Assembly: GCF_900107765.1 (NCBI RefSeq)
Contig: NZ_FNQY01000030.1
Coordinates: 1 to 46,143, forward strand
DNA from: Arachidicoccus rhizosphaerae
GTDB taxonomy: Bacteria; Bacteroidota; Bacteroidia; Chitinophagales; Chitinophagaceae
DNA length: 46,143 bases
Direction: 5' to 3'
This document shows, one piece after another, positions 26,610 to 34,486 of this stretch. Each line of letters opens with the position of its first letter. Position 1 is the stretch's first letter. Under the pieces are notes generated by a model. It worked only from the letters and a program-made list of their open reading frames with translations, did not search any database and was not told where the DNA came from. A program made the translations under genes and the position numbers.

Positions 26610-26909
26610 GTGAAACAAAAGTTGATATCCATCGTATTAATCCTGGTCTTTATGGTCCAGATACTACCTGTAAAGGAAGTAGCTTCGCTACTCACCAGCG
26701 GGCAGATGACGGAGGATATCCACGACATCGGCGCTAAAAAACCGAACCCCAATGAAGAGGTGCATAAAAAACTCTTCTTCTATGCTTCCTTATTGCCATC
26801 TGATGATGCTGGCCTTCATCAGAAAAAGAATCAATATGTACCTTCCGATCAGGCCCTGATCAATAATCTGTTGCAGGAAGTACTGATCCAGCCTCCGGAT
26901 ATCAGCTGA
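26610..26909 (+). CDS. Small exported or membrane-anchored protein, unknown
   Basis: 99 residues from a GTG at 26610 (MKQKLISIVLILVFMVQILPV), which gives a basic N-terminus and a single hydrophobic segment, either a signal peptide or an anchor. The remainder is hydrophilic, with a KKPNPNEEVHKKLFF core and an amphipathic C-terminus. The frame is open back to 26481 but that would bury the hydrophobic segment behind 43 atypical residues. I do not recognise the family. Confidence 0.5.
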   Translation: MKQKLISIVLILVFMVQILPVKEVASLLTSGQMTEDIHDIGAKKPNPNEEVHKKLFFYASLLPSDDAGLHQKKNQYVPSDQALINNLLQEVLIQPPDIS

Positions 26910-27331
26910 TATCCAACCATCCGGTTACGTTTAAACAAATCTTCATCATCCTGCTATACAGTAAGGATGCTGACGAGCATATGTCTGATCAGGACGATAT
27001 CTGCTGCATTAGCGCCAGGTAACTACCAGGATAAAGCTTTATTATTTTAAATGGTAATGCCAGGGTGTGTTGTCACTAACCTCTTCAGATTATATTCACC
27101 TTAGCCTGTTCAGTCAGTATACACAGAGCGCCGGCAACTGGCATCCTGCCAGTTAAGCCGCAAGATCCAGTAACCATTGCTGTACGGTAAAGATATGCCG
27201 GCAGTCAGCGGTATCCGGCTCTTCAGCCGCTTACTGCCGGCAAAGGACATATAATCCCTCCTGGTGCATCCCCGTGCCCCGGCACGCGTATGCACATCTG
27301 TATTCCGCATCAATTTTTAATGTAAGTTTTT
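26910..27331 (+). promoter_or_regulatory. Structured leader upstream of sulP
   Basis: 422 bases without a convincing gene. Two strong hairpins: AACTGGCA (27136-27143) with TGCCAGTT (27147-27154) and a TCC loop; and a 15-bp stem with one mismatch, 27197-27211 (GCCGGCAGT...) with 27227-27241. No T-run follows either. An ORF on the opposite strand (27110-27313) has unusual composition and overlaps these stems. The region may be a long 5' leader of sulP or a decayed element; I recognise no riboswitch class. Confidence 0.35.
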
Positions 27332-29020
27332 ATGACAAAATATTCATCTAGTTCAACAACAAATACCCATAAGCCAGCCAGGTCTTCTTTTCTAAAAAAG
27401 GATCTGATAGCCGGACTCATCGTTTTCTTAATTGCCCTGCCATTATGCCTTGGAATCGCTCAGGCGTCTAATGTTCCGTTATTTGCGGGGATTGTTTCCG
27501 GCATCATCGGCGGCATTATCATTGGGATGCTCAGTGGCAGTACTTTTAGTGTCAGCGGGCCGGCGGCCGGTCTAGTAGCCATTATTATCGGGGCCATGGA
27601 AGATCTGGGCGCTTTTGAAATTTTACTGTGCGCCACCTTGCTGGCAGGCGTGTTTCAACTGCTCTTAGGATTTGCAAAGGCAGGCACATTCGCTAATTTC
27701 TTTCCTTCCAGTGTGATTGAAGGCATGCTGGCAGGGATCGGTCTGACCATTATTTTTAAACAGCTGCCCGATGCGGTCGGCTTTCATGGTGAGCTGCCTT
27801 TTTTGCAGGATGCAGAAAGAGGGATTAATTTTTCCATGCTGTCAGGCATTACGGATAACCTGCACTTCGGAGCGGTCATTATTTCGGTGATATGTCTGGC
27901 CATTCTGATACTCTGGCAAACCAATATACCGGGTAAGGCAAAGGTTATCCCGGCAGGGCTGCTGGTGGTATTAATCGGTACCGGGCTGCACCTGGCCTTT
28001 CAATCCTCTGCCCAGGCGCTGGCACTTCAGGATAAATACCTGGTTCATCTAAGCATCCCCAGTTCCTTTAAGGATTTCCTGGGTCAGTTTACCACTCCTG
28101 ATTTCTCAGGTTTTCTAAATCCGCAGGTCTGGCGATACGGCGCCGTCATTGCCGTAGTGGCTTCCATTGAAACCCTGCTTTGTATTGAGGCAACGGATAA
28201 GCTGGATCCTTTAAAACGCAGCACCTCGGGTAACAGGGAACTAAAGGCTCAGGGAATCGGTAATATCCTCAGCGGACTGATCGGTGGACTGCCGATCACA
28301 TCGGTTATCGTCCGCTCCAGCGCCAATCTGAACTCAGGGGCTAAATCCAGATTATCTACCATTGTACATGGAGCACTGTTGCTGATCTGTGTAGCCACCA
28401 TTCCGGCGATTTTAAACCTGATTCCTAAAGCTGCTCTGGCCGCGATTCTGATTTTTACCGGTTACCGGCTGGCCAGGCCTTCCATATTCCGGCATATGTA
28501 TAAGGTAGGACCCACAGAGTTTATTCCTTTTGTGGTGACAGCCATCGCAGTAGCCGTACCTTTCCTCGGACTGCTTAAAGGCGTCGCCTTAGGCTTCGTG
28601 ATCAATATCTTTTATCTGTTACGTGGCAATATGCGGATTCCCTATTATTACCAACGGATTCAGTCAAAAAACGGAGACGCGATTACCTTAAAACTAGCCG
28701 AAGAGGTTTCTTTTTTAAACAAAGGCAGCATCAAAAAGACGCTCGACGCCTTTGCACCGGATAGCACCATTATTATAGATGCGACCCGCAGTGCCTATAT
28801 TGATTATGATGTGCTGGAGGTTATCCGGGAATTCCATGACGTGAAGGCAAAGGAGAAAAACATCCAGGTCTCCCTGGTTGGGTTTAAAAACAGTTACCGG
28901 ATTCCGGAGGGCAGTGAAGTCAATTACCTGATGAATGAAATCAGTCAGGATAAGGCGGCCAAAAGATCTTCAGGCAAACATACCAAGTTGCTGGAAGAGC
29001 TGAAAATGGCTTCCGTCTGA
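27332..29020 (+). CDS. SulP/SLC26-family anion transporter, probable bicarbonate transporter
   Basis: 562 residues. Opening FLKKDLIAGLIVFLIALPLCLGIAQASNVPLFAGIVSGIIGG is the classical SulP start; about 10-14 membrane segments occupy 20-440, including the GPAAGL motif of the anion site. A C-terminal STAS domain follows (about 455-540). SulP proteins carry sulfate, bicarbonate or other anions. The gene immediately downstream encodes a beta-carbonic anhydrase, a pairing found for SulP bicarbonate uptake systems, so bicarbonate is the likely substrate. The long structured leader upstream may control it. Confidence 0.88.
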   Translation: MTKYSSSSTTNTHKPARSSFLKKDLIAGLIVFLIALPLCLGIAQASNVPLFAGIVSGIIGGIIIGMLSGSTFSVSGPAAGLVAIIIGAMEDLGAFEILLCATLLAGVFQLLLGFAKAGTFANFFPSSVIEGMLAGIGLTIIFKQLPDAVGFHGELPFLQDAERGINFSMLSGITDNLHFGAVIISVICLAILILWQTNIPGKAKVIPAGLLVVLIGTGLHLAFQSSAQALALQDKYLVHLSIPSSFKDFLGQFTTPDFSGFLNPQVWRYGAVIAVVASIETLLCIEATDKLDPLKRSTSGNRELKAQGIGNILSGLIGGLPITSVIVRSSANLNSGAKSRLSTIVHGALLLICVATIPAILNLIPKAALAAILIFTGYRLARPSIFRHMYKVGPTEFIPFVVTAIAVAVPFLGLLKGVALGFVINIFYLLRGNMRIPYYYQRIQSKNGDAITLKLAEEVSFLNKGSIKKTLDAFAPDSTIIIDATRSAYIDYDVLEVIREFHDVKAKEKNIQVSLVGFKNSYRIPEGSEVNYLMNEISQDKAAKRSSGKHTKLLEELKMASV

Positions 29021-29104
29021 TCACGGTTGCCGGACAAATAAAAAAAGTCCGTTTCGGCCAGGGGGCCGTATGGCTTTCATTTTTCAAACATTTAATCTTT
29101 CAAA

Positions 29105-29776
29105 ATGAGATATTTTCAAGCAAATAACAATAATACCGGGTTTCCCGGCCTCGTCTCTCCCTTACCCATTACAGATCCCTATCAGGCACTGGAGATCCTG
29201 AAAAACGGCAATCGCCGTTTTCTGGAAAACAGCCGTTTAAACCGCGACCATCATAGTCATATTCACGCAACCAAGGACGGGCAGCAGCCTTTTGCAGCGA
29301 TCCTTAGTTGTATGGACTCCCGGGTGGCAGCCGAGCTGGTTTTCGATCAGGGCATCGGAGACATATTCAATATCCGAATTGCGGGTAACATCATCACCCC
29401 GGAAGTACTCGGCTCACTGGAATATGCAGTGGAAGTCAGCGGCACCCCGGTTATTCTGATTCTGGGTCATACGGGTTGCGGTGCCATCGGCGGTGCCTGT
29501 GACCAGGTCAGTCTGGGTAATCTGACCGGGCTTCTGGAAAAAATCAGCCCTGCCATCCAGACAGAAACCTCGGAAACAGAGCGCAGCAGTAAGAACCCGG
29601 AGTTCGTCCGCAAAGTCACTTTAATACACCTGAAAAACGTACTCAAGGACATGCTGGAGCACAGCCCTGTCATTGAAAACGCGGTTAAGTCAGGTAAGGT
29701 ACTGGTGGCAACAGCCATTTATGATATCGCCACAGGTCAGGTCCAGTTTCTGGAGGACAGCCGTAAATTTATCTGA
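29105..29776 (+). CDS. Beta-class carbonic anhydrase
   Basis: 223 residues. Zinc ligands and the catalytic dyad are visible: Cys69, Asp71 and Arg73 in CMDSR, then His122 and Cys125 in GHTGCGA. It interconverts CO2 and bicarbonate. It lies 84 bases downstream of sulP and ends at a good terminator, so the two probably form a bicarbonate supply unit. The N-terminal 20 residues look like a flexible extension rather than a convincing signal peptide, so a cytoplasmic location is more likely. Confidence 0.93.
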   Translation: MRYFQANNNNTGFPGLVSPLPITDPYQALEILKNGNRRFLENSRLNRDHHSHIHATKDGQQPFAAILSCMDSRVAAELVFDQGIGDIFNIRIAGNIITPEVLGSLEYAVEVSGTPVILILGHTGCGAIGGACDQVSLGNLTGLLEKISPAIQTETSETERSSKNPEFVRKVTLIHLKNVLKDMLEHSPVIENAVKSGKVLVATAIYDIATGQVQFLEDSRKFI

Positions 29777-29805
29777 TAAAAATTTCAGCCAGACCAATAA
29801 AAAGA

Positions 29806-29841
29806 GGGTAAGCATCTTTAAAAGTGCTTACCCTTATTTTT
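29806..29841 (+). terminator. Terminator after carbonic anhydrase
   Basis: GGGTAAGCA (29806-29814) pairs with TGCTTACCC (29825-29833), followed by TTATTTTTT. It may also serve the convergent methyltransferase gene. Confidence 0.85.
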
Positions 29842-29904
29842 TCAATCCAAAATTTAAAAAATGAAAAAAAACAAAGAAAAACCATCAGATATTTATGTCC
29901 CGGC

Positions 29905-30426
29905 TTAAAACCACCTGCGGACGGATTTTTTATATAACTTATACTCTTTGCCAAACCTGCGCCTCAAATACTTTTCTTCCCTTTTAATGACATAGAGTTT
30001 CATGATCATCACCAAAAATGGAGAGAGGATAAAACTCCACCAGTTACCCCAGAAGATGGCTGCCCCAAAATATAAAAAGAACAGGCTTACATACAGCGGA
30101 TTACGGGAATACCGGTATACGCCACTGGTTTGTAAGCTATGGGCTGATTTAATGGTGACAATGGAATTACGGCTGCGGATAAACTGAATCAGGGTCATCA
30201 GCCCTACTCCCACTCCGATCAGGCAGAGTACCCAGCCGATAAACTGCTGATTAGGCCTTCTTAAAAAACCAATGCCCAGCGCAAAATCATGTTCCAGCAG
30301 TAAGGAAAAATAAAAAAAGGCAATATAAAATAAAGGGGGCGGGATATAAACGCCCGGATGATCTTTATGAACCTGGGCATCCACCTGCCCGGGATAGTTT
30401 TGATGCAACTTTTCAGTGGTGGCCAT
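29905..30426 (-). CDS. Isoprenylcysteine/phospholipid methyltransferase-like membrane protein
   Basis: 173 residues with four hydrophobic segments. The C-terminal half has the ICMT/PEMT SAM-binding pattern: TSGVYRYSRNPLYVSLFFLYFGAAIFWGNWWSF, then VIKREEKYLRRRFGKEYKLYKKSVRRW. Bacterial members methylate small membrane-associated substrates of unknown identity. It is monocistronic and downstream of rimM on the same strand with a 129-base gap. Confidence 0.82.
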   Translation of the reverse strand: MATTEKLHQNYPGQVDAQVHKDHPGVYIPPPLFYIAFFYFSLLLEHDFALGIGFLRRPNQQFIGWVLCLIGVGVGLMTLIQFIRSRNSIVTIKSAHSLQTSGVYRYSRNPLYVSLFFLYFGAAIFWGNWWSFILSPFLVMIMKLYVIKREEKYLRRRFGKEYKLYKKSVRRWF

Positions 30427-30555
30427 AAGTTGGTAATTTAATTCAGCAATAGCAAGTATGCTCGCAGCAAATCCCTGCTTATTTCAGAGTTAAATTACAA
30501 CATCCGGCTTAAAATTCCAAGACTTTTCTAACAATCATTCGGAAGTTTTTGAAAA

Positions 30556-31089
30556 TCAGGCTTCCAGATAAATTTCCAGCAATCCGTCAGGCAGTTCCAC
30601 ATGCACTTTGCGACCTTTAGGGTCCACACTCTTTAGTGTTTCACTATGCAAAGGGATTAATACTTCTTTTTCCTGGTAAGTGATCTTCAGTAATATCTGA
30701 TGGGGTTGCTCGATCACCTCTTCGACCTCAGACAGCAATCGCCCGTTATCCATTACGGTATAACCAATTAAGGATACCGGCTGAAAGCCTTCTATCAGAC
30801 TGTCAAAAACGCTGCGCTCCAGCCAGAGGTTTTTACGGGTAAGTAATTTAGCGGCTTCCTTGGTTTGCGTCCCTTCTAATTTCAGCAGCCATTCGCCCTG
30901 GTTTTTAACCGTAATCTTCTCCACAAAATAAGGAATATAAGACCCTTTGACCGGTTCTATGAAAACCGCCTTCACCCTGGACAGAGCCCCTGATTTTAAT
31001 TGCTCTCCCAGCGCATGTTCAACAATTAAATCTCCTTTAATGCCGTGTGTTGCGACAAGCTTTCCTACCTGTATATATTCTGTTGCCAT
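30556..31089 (-). CDS. rimM: Ribosome maturation factor RimM
   Basis: 177 residues. The N-terminal RimM barrel begins YIQVGKLVATHGIKGDLIVEH and the C-terminal PRC barrel covers about 95-175 (LIGYTVMDNGRLLSEVEEVIEQPHQILLKI). It assists 16S rRNA processing and assembly of the 30S head, where S19 and S13 bind. It follows rpsP as in most bacteria, but a strong terminator lies between them. trmD and rplS do not follow. Confidence 0.92.
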   Translation of the reverse strand: MATEYIQVGKLVATHGIKGDLIVEHALGEQLKSGALSRVKAVFIEPVKGSYIPYFVEKITVKNQGEWLLKLEGTQTKEAAKLLTRKNLWLERSVFDSLIEGFQPVSLIGYTVMDNGRLLSEVEEVIEQPHQILLKITYQEKEVLIPLHSETLKSVDPKGRKVHVELPDGLLEIYLEA

Positions 31090-31110
31090 TTAAATTTGCG
31101 TCATCCGAAA

Positions 31111-31152
31111 GAAAAAAAGCAGGCTGTCAAAACCTGAATTCTGACAGCCTGC
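31111..31152 (-). terminator. Terminator between rpsP and rimM
   Basis: On the minus strand GCAGGCTGTCA (31152-31142) pairs with TGACAGCCTGC (31129-31119), then CTTTTTTTC. Its place between two genes usually co-transcribed suggests partial termination. Confidence 0.85.
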
Positions 31153-31193
31153 CATTAATAACATGCTAATAATGCCTTAGGCGGTAGCCGGGA

Positions 31194-31661
31194 CTAAGCC
31201 TCAGCAGGACCTTCAGCCGGAGCTTCAGGAGCTTTTTGTTCAGCTGGAGCTGCTTTTCTAACAACTGGACGCTGACGGCTTGCACGCTGCTGCTTTTTAT
31301 GTTCCTCAGTACGTTTCTGCACTTTGGCTTCATGATCTGAAAACCATGCCTGAAATTTCTGCATGGCAGCTGCTTCATCAAACAGACCTAATTTTACACC
31401 TCTTAATAAATGTTTCAGGTATAAAACACCTTTGAAAGATAAAATCTGACGAACGGTGTCTGTAGGTTGAGCACCTTTGTGTAACCATTCTAAAGATTTT
31501 TGACGATCTAATTGAATAGTTGCCGGAACGGTTAGCGGATTGTAAGTTCCCAGCTTCTGAATGAACTTACCATCCCTTGGAGAGCGGGCGTCTGCTACTA
31601 CGATAAAATAAAACGGACGTTTCTTGCTCCCGTGTCTTTGTAATCTAATTTTCACTGCCAT
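31194..31661 (-). CDS. rpsP: 30S ribosomal protein S16 with long C-terminal extension
   Basis: 155 residues. The first 80 are canonical S16 ([42 protein letters not shown]). The remainder is a helical, basic stretch followed by an Ala/Pro/Glu-rich tail, making the protein nearly twice the size of the E. coli form; such tails are usual in Bacteroidota. It has a good promoter at 31716-31745. Confidence 0.96.
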   Translation of the reverse strand: MAVKIRLQRHGSKKRPFYFIVVADARSPRDGKFIQKLGTYNPLTVPATIQLDRQKSLEWLHKGAQPTDTVRQILSFKGVLYLKHLLRGVKLGLFDEAAAMQKFQAWFSDHEAKVQKRTEEHKKQQRASRQRPVVRKAAPAEQKAPEAPAEGPAEA

Positions 31662-31715
31662 ATTAAATAGAAATTTAAAGGCTAAAGGATTTGGTTAAAA
31701 AAATATTTTGGAAGG

Positions 31716-31745
31716 CAAAGTTAACCAAAATAAGCAGTAAACCAA
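31716..31745 (-). promoter_or_regulatory. Promoter of rpsP
   Basis: On the minus strand TTG (31745-31743), 19 bases, then TAACTTTG (31723-31716): an exact match to the Bacteroidetes -33/-7 pattern, 54 bases before the rpsP ATG. It is the cleanest promoter in the window. Confidence 0.7.
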
Positions 31746-31801
31746 AAATTGTTCACTTCTTTAATTTTTTCTTTTTTGTCCCTCCCAAATTGTTAAAAGA
31801 A

Positions 31802-32992
31802 TTATGACTTAATCACACCCAAATCCTTACCCACTTTGGTAAAGGCGGCAATAGCCTGATCCAGATGGCGCTGCTCATGGGCAGCACTCAGCTGTACCCT
31901 TATACGGGCCTGCCCCTTAGGCACAACGGGGAAGAAAAAGCCGGTAACATAAATACCTTCATCCTGCAGGGCAGCCGCAAATTTCTGGGCAATCACTGCA
32001 TCATAGAGCATAACCGGAACAATCGGATGGATACCTTCTTTGATGTCAAATCCGGCAGCCGTCATATTATCCCTGAAATATTTTGTATTGGCCTCCAGCT
32101 TATCTCTTAAATCTGTTGTCTCGCTGAGCATATCCAGTATAGAGATGGAACCTCCTACAATACTGGGCGCCAGTGTATTTGAGAATAAATAAGGCCGACT
32201 GCGCTGACGCAGCAGCTCAATGATTTCTTTTCTGCCTGAGGTAAATCCGCCACTGGCACCCCCCAGCGCCTTACCCAGGGTTCCGGTAATAATATCAATA
32301 CTTCCCATCACCCCTCTGAACTCATGCGTGCCTCTGCCGGTTTTACCAATAAAACCGGTGGAGTGGCTTTCGTCACTCATAACGATGGCATCATATTTTT
32401 CAGCCAGTTCGACAATCTTATCCAGCTGGGCAATGGTGCCATCCATGGAGAAAGACCCGTCGGTAACCACAATCCGGCTACGGTGTCCCGCTGCTTCTTT
32501 TAATTTAGCCTCCAGGTCTTCCATATCATTATGGTTATAACGGTATCTGGCCGCTTTACAGAGTCTGACCCCGTCTATAATGGAGGCGTGATTTAAAGCG
32601 TCACTGATAATGGCATCCTCCGGCCCGAATAAAGGTTCAAACACACCGCCATTGGCATCAAAGGCGGCTGCGTATAGTATCGTATCTTCTGTTCCTAAAA
32701 ACTTTGAGATCTTGGCTTCCAGTTCCTTATGAATATCCTGGGTTCCGCAGATAAAACGAACACTGCTCATCCCGTAACCTCTGTTATCAATGGTAGCTTT
32801 TGCGGCTTCCAGCACTTTAGGATGCGAAGAAAGACCCAGATAATTATTGGCACAAAAATTAAGTACGGTCTTACCGCCTACCTTGATTTCCGGTCCCTGC
32901 GCACTCTCAATGCTTCTTTCTTTTTTAAACAGGCCGGCCGCTTCAATTTCCTGGAGTTCCTGACCTATACGCTGTACAAATGCTTCATTCAT
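31802..32992 (-). CDS. kbl: Glycine C-acetyltransferase (2-amino-3-ketobutyrate CoA ligase)
   Basis: 396 residues, alpha-oxoamine synthase family. PLP Lys241 lies in TGTLGKALGGASGG; SDESHSTGFIGKTGRGTHEF (206-225) holds the Asp and His that contact the cofactor. Kbl condenses 2-amino-3-oxobutyrate with CoA to glycine and acetyl-CoA in threonine breakdown. Close relatives make sphinganine precursors (serine palmitoyltransferase, also found in this phylum), but the overall sequence (MNEAFVQRIGQELQEIEAAGLFKKER) fits Kbl better. Threonine dehydrogenase is not adjacent. Confidence 0.9.
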   Translation of the reverse strand: MNEAFVQRIGQELQEIEAAGLFKKERSIESAQGPEIKVGGKTVLNFCANNYLGLSSHPKVLEAAKATIDNRGYGMSSVRFICGTQDIHKELEAKISKFLGTEDTILYAAAFDANGGVFEPLFGPEDAIISDALNHASIIDGVRLCKAARYRYNHNDMEDLEAKLKEAAGHRSRIVVTDGSFSMDGTIAQLDKIVELAEKYDAIVMSDESHSTGFIGKTGRGTHEFRGVMGSIDIITGTLGKALGGASGGFTSGRKEIIELLRQRSRPYLFSNTLAPSIVGGSISILDMLSETTDLRDKLEANTKYFRDNMTAAGFDIKEGIHPIVPVMLYDAVIAQKFAAALQDEGIYVTGFFFPVVPKGQARIRVQLSAAHEQRHLDQAIAAFTKVGKDLGVIKS

Positions 32993-33129
32993 AAAGATAT
33001 ACTTATTTAAATTTAAATAAAGGTAATTAAGTTCGGCAATAATTCGTTGTTAAAACGTTTGCGGAAATTCTCTGCCCGGCAAAGATTCGTTGAACGCTGG
33101 CCTGTCGGCGCTTATTTCCTTCCCGCTCC

Positions 33130-34452
33130 TTACAGGAACTCCACCAGTTTTTCCAGCTGATTGCTTCTGGACCCTTTGACTAAAACAAGGCTGTTTGTCA
33201 GTGGCCCCGTGGCAAGAAAAGAGCCCGCGGCATGCTGATCTTTAAACCAGCTATAATCCGTATTCAGCGCCAGCCGCTCAAATTCCGGCCCTATCAGAAT
33301 TACCTGTTGCCAGCCCCCGATCCGGTCTATCTGTGACTTTAGTTTAAGATGCTCGGCCTCAGAGTCCTGCCCCAGTTCTTTCATCCCCCCTAAAATCAAT
33401 ACTTTATGCTGGCCCTGCATCCTTGCAAAATTCTCAATAGCCGCCTGCATGCTGGAAGGGTTGGCATTGTAGGCATCCAGGATAATCTGATTGCTGTCCT
33501 TTTGAATCAGTTGGGACCGGCTGTTGGAAGGCGTATATGCCTGGATGGCCTGTTCGATTCTCTCATCCGAAATATCAAAATAACGACCCAGCGCAATGGC
33601 AGACAGCACATTGGGCAGATTATACGCGCCTACCAGCTGCGTCTTAATAATGCGGTCCGCTTTATGCAGGGCCTGCAGCTTTATCTGTAAAAAAGGATCG
33701 CTCTGAAAAATAGTACCGGCAGCCATCAGGTTCGGCTTGTTACAGGTAGCGCTTTCACTGTACCAGTACTGCCGTTCAATCCCCTGGGTCATATCGGTAA
33801 AATAAGGGTAATCTGCAAAGGAAAAACTGGTTCCGTTATGCGCTCTCAGATAATCAAATAACTCTCCTTTTCCCTTGCGTACCCCGGCCTCGCTGCCAAA
33901 ACCCTCCAGGTGGGCCTTACCGCAATTGGTAATCAGCCCGATGGTGGGCCGGGTATATTCGCAATACCCGGCAATCTCTCTTAAGTGATTGGCTCCCATT
34001 TCAATAACGGCAATATCCGCATCTTTTTTAATGGATAAAATCGTCAGCGGAATACCGATATGGTTGTTCAGGTTCCCCTGCGTGGTATAGGTTGTATAAG
34101 ACTGGCTGAGCACGGCATGCACCAGTTCCTTGGTCGTGGTCTTGCCATTGCTGCCGGTAATGGCAATAAAAGGGATATCAAAAGTCTGCCGGTGAAACGC
34201 GGCCAGCTGCTGCAGACAGGTTAAAACGTCTTCTACCAGGATAATCCGGTCTGCCGCGCCGTCACCGGCGCCGACCGCCTCATCCACGACGGCGTAAGCA
34301 GCGCCGTCCTTTAAAGCCTGCCCGGCATATAGATTCCCATTAAAATTCGGGCCTTTCAAGGCAAAAAACAAATCTCCCGCCTGGATTTTACGGCTGTCCG
34401 TGGTCACAGAGGGATGTTTTGTGTAAATCTCGTACAGTTCTTCTATCGACAT
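33130..34452 (-). CDS. murF: UDP-N-acetylmuramoyl-tripeptide--D-Ala-D-Ala ligase
   Basis: 440 residues from ATG 34452 (MSIEELYEIYTKHPSVTTDSRK). The frame is open 12 codons further, but those come from the end of the group II intron and the join, so they are not native. It adds D-Ala-D-Ala to the peptidoglycan precursor. The Mur ligase P-loop TGSNGKTTT is at 99-107; the N-terminal uracil-binding domain, the central NLNNHIGIPLT block and the C-terminal DAYNANPSSM motif are all MurF features. Only 34 bases separate its start from the intron, so its promoter is interrupted or displaced. Confidence 0.93.
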   Translation of the reverse strand: MSIEELYEIYTKHPSVTTDSRKIQAGDLFFALKGPNFNGNLYAGQALKDGAAYAVVDEAVGAGDGAADRIILVEDVLTCLQQLAAFHRQTFDIPFIAITGSNGKTTTKELVHAVLSQSYTTYTTQGNLNNHIGIPLTILSIKKDADIAVIEMGANHLREIAGYCEYTRPTIGLITNCGKAHLEGFGSEAGVRKGKGELFDYLRAHNGTSFSFADYPYFTDMTQGIERQYWYSESATCNKPNLMAAGTIFQSDPFLQIKLQALHKADRIIKTQLVGAYNLPNVLSAIALGRYFDISDERIEQAIQAYTPSNSRSQLIQKDSNQIILDAYNANPSSMQAAIENFARMQGQHKVLILGGMKELGQDSEAEHLKLKSQIDRIGGWQQVILIGPEFERLALNTDYSWFKDQHAAGSFLATGPLTNSLVLVKGSRSNQLEKLVEFL

Positions 34453-34486
34453 AATGATTGGATAATTTTTTATTGAACCAGCTGCC

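Noticed and set aside
27110-27313. Minus-strand ORF in the sulP leader
   Set aside because: Composition rich in Arg and Cys, overlaps two perfect hairpins, and shows no recognisable domain or start signal.
31802-32992. Serine palmitoyltransferase instead of Kbl
   Set aside because: Both belong to the same PLP family and sphingolipids occur in this phylum, but the N-terminal and active-site blocks read as Kbl; only phylogeny could settle it fully.
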